Shown in pieces: positions 1 through 5,844 of a stretch of DNA of 10,844 bases (position 1 is the first letter of the stretch; each line of letters starts with the position of its first letter). The notes below the pieces were generated by a model. It saw only the letters and a program-made list of their open reading frames with translations. It was not told the DNA's origin and made no database searches. Origin of the DNA: Aquiluna sp. (lineage in GTDB: Bacteria > Actinomycetota > Actinomycetes > Actinomycetales > Microbacteriaceae). The translations under genes were made by a program, and so were the position numbers. The stretch is from assembly GCA_018402615.1 (NCBI GenBank), contig JAGYIH010000026.1, forward strand, positions 1 to 10,844, given 5' to 3'.

Positions 1-580
1 ATGGCTCGTTAGCCTCTTCAAGTGGTTCTTGGTTGTCCGGCTCCGCTGATCTCACGGGAACGGTCTGCGTTACCACCTCTCTGACACCGTTCATGTTGGC
101 AAGCTTTTGTGCAGACTCACTTGTTGGTTCCAAAACTTTCGATCTCGGATCAAACTTCCAACTGTAGGAGTGAGCGCCGGTGGCAGTTAGTACCCAACCA
201 GTATCGGTTCTCTGCGCACTAAAGCTGGACTCGGGTTGCGAACGAAGAACAACTTCTTCAAGCGTGCGCATCTGCGAACCGTCCGACATCACCGTTGCCA
301 ACGCCGTCTGGATTACGTAGCGAATCTCATCGAGGATCGGAGCGGCAAAAGGCTCAATGGCAGCTTCGGTGACTCCAAAGTGTGCGGCCACCTCGGCAAC
401 ACTTGACCCCGAGCGCAGCATTTGCTGCACATCCTTGGGAACAATTCCCGATGAGACAATCTCGTGCGTGTTTCGAACTGCATCGCGAAGCGCATCATCT
501 ATCGGCACTCGATGAGAAGTACCGTCCTCGCTTTCCAGAAGTAGGAAATCACTTTCTCTGGCCACAAACCTTAGTTCCAT
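1..580 (-). CDS. sepH: Septation protein SepH (DUF3071), N-terminal part, cut by window edge
   Basis: The frame runs without a stop from an ATG at 580 to base 1, giving about 193 residues; the C-terminal part lies outside the window. It begins MELRFVARESDFLLLESEDG and then carries a helix-turn-helix-like stretch at about residues 47-85 (VPKDVQQMLRSG, SSVAEVAAHFGVTEAAIE, PFAAPILDE), the typical SepH/DUF3071 core. In Streptomyces SepH binds FtsZ and promotes its assembly during septation, acting in the cytoplasm at the Z-ring; this role is carried over from the family. The visible region then becomes hydrophilic and acidic near residue 185, as expected before the variable linker that joins the conserved N- and C-terminal parts. 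The start is supported by AAAGGAG at 589-595, eight bases upstream. The gene is divergent from the DUF4193 gene, with 165 bases between them. Confidence 0.88.
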   Translation of the reverse strand, partial: MELRFVARESDFLLLESEDGTSHRVPIDDALRDAVRNTHEIVSSGIVPKDVQQMLRSGSSVAEVAAHFGVTEAAIEPFAAPILDEIRYVIQTALATVMSDGSQMRTLEEVVLRSQPESSFSAQRTDTGWVLTATGAHSYSWKFDPRSKVLEPTSESAQKLANMNGVREVVTQTVPVRSAEPDNQEPLEEANEP

Positions 581-588
581 AGTCTTGG

Positions 589-595
589 CTCCTTT
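589..595 (-). promoter_or_regulatory. Shine-Dalgarno site of sepH
   Basis: On the minus strand AAAGGAG ends eight bases before the ATG at 580. It is one of the strongest ribosome binding sites in the window and fixes the sepH start. It contrasts with the three GTG genes here that lack such a site. Confidence 0.75.
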
Positions 596-605
596 GGAGG
601 AAGTT

Positions 606-633
606 TCCCATTGAGAATGCTGTGAGAATGGGA
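606..633. repeat. Inverted repeat upstream of sepH with embedded direct repeat
   Basis: Arms TCCCATT (606-612) and AATGGGA (627-633) are exact reverse complements around a 14-base centre. GAGAATG occurs twice (613-619 and 624-630), 11 bases apart, about one helical turn. It lies 26-53 bases upstream of the sepH ATG, so it could be an operator or a 5'-UTR hairpin. I see no clear -10 hexamer for sepH to place it against, and chance is possible. Confidence 0.35.
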
Positions 634-683
634 TTTCAAGCGGTGAGTTTTGGAGAAGTATTGGTAGCTTTGGCGAGCCGAGC

Positions 684-712
684 TTGCAAAAATGGCCTAG
701 CTAGGGCATAGT
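684..712 (+). promoter_or_regulatory. Candidate promoter of the DUF4193 gene
   Basis: TTGCAA (684-689) and CATAGT (707-712) are separated by 17 bases and match the housekeeping -35 and -10 consensus at four of six positions each. The predicted start site near 719 would leave a leader of about 27 bases containing a GGAAGG ribosome binding site (732-737). The spacer contains the perfect palindrome CCTAGCTAGG (696-705). The spacing is right but each hexamer is only moderate. Confidence 0.35.
696..705. repeat. 10-bp perfect palindrome in the promoter spacer
   Basis: CCTAGCTAGG reads the same on both strands and lies between the candidate -35 and -10 elements of the DUF4193 gene, a position where a bound repressor would block RNA polymerase. 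It contains CTAG twice, a tetramer that is under-represented in many bacterial genomes. A single 10-bp palindrome can arise by chance. Confidence 0.3.
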
Positions 713-745
713 TCACGCCGATAGAGCAACAGGAAGGCGCACATC

Positions 746-1027
746 ATGGCAACTGATTACGATGCTCAGCGCAAAAACGATGATGACACCGAATCTCTTG
801 ATGCGCTCAAGGAGCGAATCCCTTCCAAGCCATCTCTTGGTGATGATGATTCGGATAACGCAGATGGTTTCACAATCCCCGATGTCATAAACGAAGAACT
901 CGAAGTGGTAGTTCTACCTATTCAGCAAAACGAATTCACTTGCGTTCAGTGCTTCCTGGTTAAGCCGCAGGCTCAGCTGGCATCAAAAACCAGGCTAGGG
1001 CCCGTTTGCACCGAGTGCGCTCACTAG
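746..1027 (+). CDS. DUF4193 small zinc-ribbon-like protein
   Basis: This 93-residue protein opens with MATDYDAQRKNDDD, the signature start of the actinobacterial DUF4193 family. It has an acidic, probably disordered first half (residues 12-40) and a C-terminal CxxC...CxxC pair (C66, C69, C88, C91) that probably binds zinc; the last cysteine is two residues from the end. Length matches the family (about 95-100). The function is unknown; cytoplasmic location is inferred from the absence of a signal or membrane segment. GGAAGG at 732-737, eight bases before the ATG, supports the start. The gene is divergent from sepH, as usual in actinobacteria, and its last 33 bases overlap the convergent DUF3093 gene. 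Confidence 0.9.
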   Translation: MATDYDAQRKNDDDTESLDALKERIPSKPSLGDDDSDNADGFTIPDVINEELEVVVLPIQQNEFTCVQCFLVKPQAQLASKTRLGPVCTECAH

Positions 1028-1441
1028 CTCCGCTCCTCTTCTCGAAGAGAAGAGTAGGTATTCTGTCGGGTCTTTTTCATCGGACACAATGACCTTCACA
1101 ACCCCATCTATATCGCCTCTGAATAACCTTTGAGACCCTGGGCTAAGCCCTGGACCGCGCTCAAATGCAGCTGCGTCCCCTTGGAAAAAATAGGCTTCAC
1201 CCAGTGCACTCACCGGCACCCTCATCCGCCCCACCTCGAGATAGTCATCACCAAGAGTGATTCGTGGCGCTCGTAGCACAAAAAATAGAATCAGGCCTAC
1301 TGGAACCAAGAAGGCTAAGACGTAAGCAAGTCCGGCACTGAAGGGCAAGGCTGCAAGCAACACCATTGGGGCAGAGAGCAACAATGCGGCTACCATTCCG
1401 GCGCTTGGCAACAGTCGCTCATTAAATTGTTGAATAGGCAC
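995..1441 (-). CDS. DUF3093 membrane protein
   Basis: This 148-residue protein has a short cytoplasmic start ([15 protein letters not shown]), two hydrophobic segments at about residues 16-36 and 38-57 that probably form a helical hairpin in the membrane, then a soluble domain ([20 protein letters not shown], later [11 protein letters not shown]). The layout matches DUF3093, a conserved actinobacterial family without an assigned function. The start is a GTG at 1441; no good ribosome binding site precedes it, and a TAATCT -10-like element ends six bases upstream, so the transcript may be leaderless. The gene is divergent from dut across 22 bases and overlaps the 3' end of the DUF4193 gene by 33 bp. 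Confidence 0.85.
   Translation of the reverse strand: MPIQQFNERLLPSAGMVAALLLSAPMVLLAALPFSAGLAYVLAFLVPVGLILFFVLRAPRITLGDDYLEVGRMRVPVSALGEAYFFQGDAAAFERGPGLSPGSQRLFRGDIDGVVKVIVSDEKDPTEYLLFSSRRGAELVSALGANGP
1036..1054. terminator. Stem-loop just after the DUF4193 stop codon
   Basis: CTCTTCTC (1036-1043) and GAGAAGAG (1047-1054) form a perfect 8-bp stem closed by GAA, starting nine bases after the DUF4193 stop. No T-tract follows directly; the nearest T-run is near 1072-1076. It lies inside the DUF3093 reading frame, where it encodes part of the LLFSSRRG stretch. It could terminate or protect the DUF4193 mRNA. An alternative is coincidence of codon choice. Confidence 0.35.
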
Positions 1442-1466
1442 CCCAATAGATTACGCTCAGGGGGTG
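1430..1466 (+). promoter_or_regulatory. Candidate leaderless promoter of dut
   Basis: TTGAAT (1430-1435), a 16-base spacer, TACGCT (1452-1457), six bases (CAGGGG) and then the GTG start codon. This arrangement places the transcription start at the start codon. The run of G just before GTG is too close to serve as a ribosome binding site. A second -10-like hexamer, TAGATT, lies at 1447-1452. The -35 lies within the DUF3093 coding region. Confidence 0.4.
1441..1453 (-). promoter_or_regulatory. Candidate leaderless promoter of DUF3093
   Basis: On the minus strand TAATCT (1453-1448) is followed by six bases (ATTGGG) and the GTG start codon. With the usual distance of about seven bases from -10 to the start of transcription, the first transcribed base would be the G of the start codon. 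I see no good -35 at the normal spacing. Its TA step at 1452-1453 is shared with the dut -10 element on the other strand. Confidence 0.4.
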
Positions 1467-1895
1467 ACTTTAGAGGTTTTGATAATTGCCGAAGACGGCT
1501 TTTTACCGCAGTATGCCAAGCCAGGCGACGCTGGCGCTGATCTTCGCTCGACTGAAGACGTTGAATTAGCAGCTGGAGACAGAGCATTGGTGAAAACAGG
1601 CATACGAATAGCACTGCCGGTTGGCTTGGTCGGTTTGGTTCATCCGCGCAGTGGCTTGGCCGTAAAGCACGGCATTACCGTTCTTAACGCGCCAGGAACT
1701 ATAGACGCCGGATACCGAGGCGAGATCATGGTTCCGCTTTACAACAGCTCGAATGAAAGCTTCTCAATTAGTCGAGGCGATCGCATAGCCCAATTGCTTT
1801 TTCAAAGAGTTGAGGTTGCACGCTTTATTGAAGTGACAGAGCTACCCGAGAGTTCACGCGGCGATACTGGGTTTGGCTCGAGCGGGAGGCAGTAA
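1464..1895 (+). CDS. dut: dUTP diphosphatase (dUTPase)
   Basis: The enzyme hydrolyses dUTP to dUMP and pyrophosphate, keeping uracil out of DNA and supplying dUMP for dTMP synthesis; the family acts as a cytoplasmic homotrimer. All five motifs are present in 143 residues: [12 protein letters not shown] (20-30), II PRSGLA (61-66), [16 protein letters not shown] (75-87) with catalytic D81 and base-reading Y84, [10 protein letters not shown] (105-112), and [11 protein letters not shown] (132-141) with the flexible phosphate-binding arm. Length is normal for a trimeric bacterial dUTPase. The start is GTG with no convincing ribosome binding site, and I see no usable in-frame start further upstream. 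The stop overlaps the next start by one base (TAATG), so dut and DUF3710 are probably co-transcribed and translationally coupled. Confidence 0.95.
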   Translation: MTLEVLIIAEDGFLPQYAKPGDAGADLRSTEDVELAAGDRALVKTGIRIALPVGLVGLVHPRSGLAVKHGITVLNAPGTIDAGYRGEIMVPLYNSSNESFSISRGDRIAQLLFQRVEVARFIEVTELPESSRGDTGFGSSGRQ

Positions 1896-2455
1896 TGCAG
1901 AAAAGCGCTCCAGAAAATCGCCAATCCACTGGACCCTTTGATATCGAAGAGGTTGGCCTACTTGTTCCCTATCTAGACTTCGGCTCGATCCGTATTGCCC
2001 CAAAACCAGAGCTTCAGATTAGAGCCGATGTTGACGAGGCTTCGAAGAAGATTGTCGCCCTGACTCTTGAAATGAATGGGCACCGACTACAGCTTCAAGC
2101 ATTTGCCGCTAGCAAATCTGCCGGTCTTTGGCTGGAAACCATTGACGCTCTTGAGGCAGGTATTGCTTCTCAGGGAGGCTCATCTCAAAGAGCGCAAGGT
2201 CTGATCGGCCCAGAATTGCACGCCGAAGTGCCAGTCTTGGTTGACGGAAAAAAGGAGACTAGGAACTCTAAATTCCTTGGTGTCGACGGACCGCGCTGGT
2301 TTCTAAGAGGAGTCATCAACTCACCGGGTCTGGATGACTACCACTATGCCAAGCTGGTGGAGTTATTTAGGGCGACCGCCGTAAATCGCGGTGAAATTGC
2401 GATGCCACCGGGTGAACTGCTTCCGTTGCGATTGCCGATACAAAACAATGAGTAA
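1895..2455 (+). CDS. DUF3710 conserved actinobacterial protein
   Basis: This 186-residue soluble protein matches DUF3710 along its length: GPFDIEEV (13-20), DFGSIRIA (28-35), RLQLQAFAASKSAGLW (64-79), the strongly conserved GVDGPRWFLRGV (129-140) and the terminal PPGELLPLRLP (171-181). No enzyme motif, signal peptide or membrane segment is visible, and the biochemical role is unknown. In actinobacteria the gene typically follows dut, which hints at a shared regulatory unit rather than a proven link in function. GGGAGG at 1884-1889, five bases before the ATG, sits inside the end of dut. The stop overlaps the DUF3159 start by eight bases. Confidence 0.9.
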   Translation: MQKSAPENRQSTGPFDIEEVGLLVPYLDFGSIRIAPKPELQIRADVDEASKKIVALTLEMNGHRLQLQAFAASKSAGLWLETIDALEAGIASQGGSSQRAQGLIGPELHAEVPVLVDGKKETRNSKFLGVDGPRWFLRGVINSPGLDDYHYAKLVELFRATAVNRGEIAMPPGELLPLRLPIQNNE

Positions 2456-3101
2456 CCCGGATTCCGTGGCCAAAAAGCTCGGACTTGAGAGCACAGAGAC
2501 TGGTTACGAACTCAACAAGAAATCACTCCTGGAAAGCATCGGCGGCCCCCTGGGAATAGCTGAGGCCGTTTTACCAGCAACCCTGTTTTCTCTTGCATAC
2601 GCGCTATCCCAAGACGCCCTGACTGCAGTTGCAATAGCTGCCGGAAGTTCGGCAATCTTCATTATCGTTCGACTGTTCCAGCGCAAGGCTCTAACTCAAG
2701 CCCTTATCGGAGCTCTGGCAATCGCCTTGGCCGCTTTTTTGGCGCTTAGAGAGGGCGGACAGGCTGCGGACTACTTTGTGCCCGGCTTTATTACAAATGC
2801 CGTTTACGGTGCCGTTTTTCTGGTTTCGGTGCTGATCGGGCGGCCCATTATGGGTTACGTTGCCCAACTACTATTCGGCAAGCAGGGCTGGCGAAAAGAC
2901 CGGCCCACCTACAAGCGCTTGAGACTTGTAACACTGATTTGGGTTGGTTTTTTTGCAGCTCGCCTGGGGGTTCAGCTTCCGCTTTACTTCGCAGGTCTGG
3001 TTGAGGCTTTGGCTCTCTCCCGGGCAATTATGGGAGCCCCCGCCTACGCCGGATTACTGGCATTGACCTGGGTACTTCTGAGGAGAATCGCTTCAAAGTA
3101 A
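2448..3101 (+). CDS. DUF3159 six-helix membrane protein
   Basis: I chose the ATG at 2448 rather than an in-frame ATG at 2391, because the extra 19 residues would only re-read the end of the DUF3710 gene in another frame and the family starts near MSNPDSVAKK. The 217 residues hold about six hydrophobic segments (roughly 33-53, 57-76, 83-100, 110-133, 156-180, 190-212). The conserved DUF3159 landmarks are GGPLGIAEAVLPATLF, FIIVRLFQRKALTQALIG, YFVPGFITNAVYG, LIGRPIMG and AARLGVQLPLYFAG. Function is unknown; an integral membrane location follows from the sequence. No clear ribosome binding site precedes the start, so translation probably depends on coupling to DUF3710 across the 8-bp overlap. An OB-fold gene that often lies between these two in related genomes is absent. 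Confidence 0.88.
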   Translation: MSNPDSVAKKLGLESTETGYELNKKSLLESIGGPLGIAEAVLPATLFSLAYALSQDALTAVAIAAGSSAIFIIVRLFQRKALTQALIGALAIALAAFLALREGGQAADYFVPGFITNAVYGAVFLVSVLIGRPIMGYVAQLLFGKQGWRKDRPTYKRLRLVTLIWVGFFAARLGVQLPLYFAGLVEALALSRAIMGAPAYAGLLALTWVLLRRIASK

Positions 3102-3105
3102 ATCG

Positions 3106-3132
3106 GGTAGATTAGGTAGGTATCCGAAGGGA
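3106..3132 (+). promoter_or_regulatory. acnA upstream element: possible -10, imperfect inverted repeat and ribosome binding site
   Basis: The 36-base gap before acnA holds TAGATT (3108-3113) as a possible -10, a direct repeat of GGTAG (3106-3110 and 3115-3119), an imperfect inverted repeat TTAGG/CCGAA (3112-3116 and 3124-3128) and the ribosome binding site AAGGGA (3127-3132), five bases before the GTG start. No good -35 is visible, so acnA may instead be read through from dut. The ribosome binding site is well supported; the rest is weak. Confidence 0.3.
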
Positions 3133-3137
3133 ATCAT

Positions 3138-5810
3138 GTGTCGATGAATTTTGAAACTGCAAGCCAGCTAAAGGTTGGAAATAAAACTTACAACTACTAC
3201 AGCATGGCAAATTTGGGGGTCGAAAGACTTCCTTACAGTCTGAAGATTCTGCTTGAGAACATGCTAAGGACCAGAGATGACGTCAACGTCACTCAGGATC
3301 ACGCCAAGGCACTAATAAACTGGGATCCAAGCGCAGAACCGGACACCGAGGTGCAGTTTTCTCCCGCCAGGGTCATCATGCAGGACTTCACCGGTGTTCC
3401 CTGCATCGTTGATCTCGCAACAATGCGAGAAGCGGTGAAAGAGCTTGGGGGAGACCCTCAGAAAATCAATCCGTTAGCACCTGCCGAGATGGTGATTGAT
3501 CACTCGGTTGTGATTGATATTGCCGGGACCGCAGACGCTGCTGAGAGAAATGTTGAATTCGAGTACCAAAGAAATGGCGAACGCTATCAATTTTTGCGCT
3601 GGGGCCAGACTGCCTTCGATAACTTTAAAGTGGTGCCACCGGGTACTGGCATCGTCCACCAGGTAAACATCGAATACCTTGCGCGCACGGTCATGGTCAA
3701 GGAGCAGGATGGGGAACTAACTGCCTATCCGGACTCCTGTGTGGGGACCGACAGCCACACCACAATGGTGAATGGCCTTGGAGTACTTGGGTGGGGCGTG
3801 GGCGGGATTGAGGCTGAGGCTGCGATGCTTGGCCAGCCGGTATCAATGCTCATCCCTAGAGTTGTCGGCTTTAAACTCACCGGCAACATACCAACTGGAG
3901 CAACAGCGACTGACGTTGTGCTGACCATCACTGAAATGTTAAGAAAGCACGGCGTGGTCGGCAAATTCGTCGAGTTTTACGGATCGGGTGTTAGCAAGGT
4001 TCCACTGGCCAACCGGGCAACCATTGGCAACATGTCACCGGAATTTGGTTCAACAGTTGCGATTTTCCCAATTGATGAGGTCACTCTTGACTACCTTCGA
4101 ATCACCGGCAGGGAAAAAGAGCAGGTCGACCTGGTCGAGGCTTACACCAAGGCTCAGGGGCTTTGGCACAATCCAGATGTGGAACCAATATTTTCCGAGT
4201 ACCTAACTCTTGACCTCTCCACCGTGGTTCCCTCAATAGCCGGACCTAAGCGTCCGCAAGACCGGATCGAACTGTCGGCCTCGAAGGCGAGCTTTGAGCG
4301 GGACCTTAAAAACTACTCATCAGCTCTGAGCTTCCCAGCGAAGGTCAAGGGCAAAGACTTTGAAATTGATCACGGCGCAGTCACCATCGCATCGATAACT
4401 TCCTGCACCAACACCTCTAATCCCTCGGTCATGATGGCGGCGGGGCTATTGGCTCAGAAGGCAGTTGCTAAGGGTCTAAAAGCCAAGCCCTGGGTTAAAA
4501 CATCTCTGGCACCGGGCTCCAAGGTTGTAACTGAGTACTACGAAAAGGCTGGTCTAACTGAGTCCTTGGACGCACTTGGCTTTCAGCTGGTTGGCTACGG
4601 ATGCACAACCTGTATCGGTAACTCGGGACCCCTGGCTCCCGAGATCTCTGATGCAATTAGCCAAAATGACTTGGCGGTAACCGCAGTGCTATCGGGAAAC
4701 CGCAACTTCGAGGGTCGCATAAACCCAGACGTGAAGATGAACTACCTTGCCTCACCGCCGCTGGTAATTGCTTACTCACTCGCCGGGACCATGGACTTTG
4801 ATTTTGACAAGGATTCTCTTGGTCAGGACAGTGCAGGAAATGATGTGTTCCTCTCGGACATTTGGCCGACGCCTGAGGAAGTGCAAGAAACCATTGATTC
4901 ATCGATCAACTCGGAGATGTTCACAACCCAATACGCCGGGGTCTTTGATGGTGATGAACGCTGGCAGTCTTTGCCAACGCCTGAGGGTGCAATCTTTGAG
5001 TGGGACCAGTCTTCCACCTATGTCAAAAGGCCACCGTACTTCGACGGCATGAAGCTAGAAATCACTCCGGTGCAGGATGTAAGCGGAGCCAGAGTTTTGG
5101 TGAAACTGGGGGACTCGGTTACAACAGATCACATCTCCCCGGCAGGCTCGATCAAGGCTGATTCACCGGCAGGCAAGTACCTGTCCGATCGAGGTGTCTC
5201 TCGAGTCGACTTCAACTCCTACGGATCCAGACGGGGTAACCACGAAATCATGATTCGAGGCACCTTTGCCAATATTCGGCTGCGAAACCAACTACTTAGT
5301 GATGTTGAGGGTAGCTACACCAGAGATTTCTCAAAAAGGGATGCGCCCCAAGCTTTCATCTTTGATGCATCAGAGGCTTATGGCAAGGCCGGTATTCCAC
5401 TGGTTGCCCTTGCCGGCAAAGAGTATGGGTCCGGTTCCTCAAGAGACTGGGCTGCAAAGGGAACCTCACTTTTGGGCATCAAGGTCGTTATCGCGGAAAG
5501 CTTTGAACGAATTCACCGCAGTAACCTGATTGGTATGGGCGTGTTGCCACTTCAATACCCAGCGGGACAAAATGCGCAAAGCCTTGGCCTGGATGGAACC
5601 GAGGAATTTGACTTCATCGGCATTGCGAAACTGAATGATGGCATCACTCCAAAGACAATTCGAGTCATCGCAAAACCAACCGCTCATTCGGCTCCCGGGA
5701 AGTCGGTCGTCGAGTTCGATGCTGTTCTCAGAATTGACACCCCAGGAGAAGCCGATTACTACCGAAATGGTGGAATTCTGCAGTACGTATTGAGAAGTTT
5801 GGTTGCCTAG
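3138..5810 (+). CDS. acnA: Aconitate hydratase A
   Basis: Aconitase interconverts citrate and isocitrate through cis-aconitate in the TCA cycle, using a [4Fe-4S] cluster in the cytoplasm. The 890 residues match the length of bacterial AcnA (IRP1-like). Visible features are [14 protein letters not shown] with D205, S206 and H207; the cluster ligands C423 (SCTNTSNPS), C489 and C492 ([12 protein letters not shown]), with the same 66-residue gap between first and second ligand as in E. coli AcnA; and, in the C-terminal swivel domain, [12 protein letters not shown] (764-775) and [15 protein letters not shown]. The GTG at 3138 has AAGGGA five bases upstream; an ATG six bases further on is the alternative start. 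It abuts DUF3159 (36 bases) and dxs (34 bases), so co-transcription is likely. Nothing is missing or broken. Confidence 0.97.
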   Translation: MSMNFETASQLKVGNKTYNYYSMANLGVERLPYSLKILLENMLRTRDDVNVTQDHAKALINWDPSAEPDTEVQFSPARVIMQDFTGVPCIVDLATMREAVKELGGDPQKINPLAPAEMVIDHSVVIDIAGTADAAERNVEFEYQRNGERYQFLRWGQTAFDNFKVVPPGTGIVHQVNIEYLARTVMVKEQDGELTAYPDSCVGTDSHTTMVNGLGVLGWGVGGIEAEAAMLGQPVSMLIPRVVGFKLTGNIPTGATATDVVLTITEMLRKHGVVGKFVEFYGSGVSKVPLANRATIGNMSPEFGSTVAIFPIDEVTLDYLRITGREKEQVDLVEAYTKAQGLWHNPDVEPIFSEYLTLDLSTVVPSIAGPKRPQDRIELSASKASFERDLKNYSSALSFPAKVKGKDFEIDHGAVTIASITSCTNTSNPSVMMAAGLLAQKAVAKGLKAKPWVKTSLAPGSKVVTEYYEKAGLTESLDALGFQLVGYGCTTCIGNSGPLAPEISDAISQNDLAVTAVLSGNRNFEGRINPDVKMNYLASPPLVIAYSLAGTMDFDFDKDSLGQDSAGNDVFLSDIWPTPEEVQETIDSSINSEMFTTQYAGVFDGDERWQSLPTPEGAIFEWDQSSTYVKRPPYFDGMKLEITPVQDVSGARVLVKLGDSVTTDHISPAGSIKADSPAGKYLSDRGVSRVDFNSYGSRRGNHEIMIRGTFANIRLRNQLLSDVEGSYTRDFSKRDAPQAFIFDASEAYGKAGIPLVALAGKEYGSGSSRDWAAKGTSLLGIKVVIAESFERIHRSNLIGMGVLPLQYPAGQNAQSLGLDGTEEFDFIGIAKLNDGITPKTIRVIAKPTAHSAPGKSVVEFDAVLRIDTPGEADYYRNGGILQYVLRSLVA

Positions 5811-5828
5811 GAAGGTTTCCAACCATGC

Positions 5829-5839
5829 AGGAGTTGGAG
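5829..5839 (+). promoter_or_regulatory. Ribosome binding sites that decide the dxs start
   Basis: Two purine-rich sites, AGGAG (5829-5833) and TTGGAG (5834-5839), lie 11 and 5 bases before the GTG at 5845. They favour this start over the TTG at 5803, which lies within acnA and has no such site. Confidence 0.6.
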
Positions 5840-5844
5840 TAGCC

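Noticed and set aside
622..711. Short plus-strand frame (GTG at 622, 29 codons) ending in the DUF4193 promoter
   Set aside because: No ribosome binding site precedes the GTG or the in-frame ATG at 628, and the stop falls inside the candidate -10 of the next gene. Probably chance.
2391..2447. Longer start for DUF3159 with 19 extra residues
   Set aside because: The extension re-reads DUF3710 codons in another frame, is rich in Cys and Arg unlike the family, and a family-like N-terminus begins at the ATG at 2448.
5803..5844. Longer dxs start at a TTG within acnA
   Set aside because: The GTG at 5845 matches the family N-terminus and has ribosome binding sites; the TTG has none.
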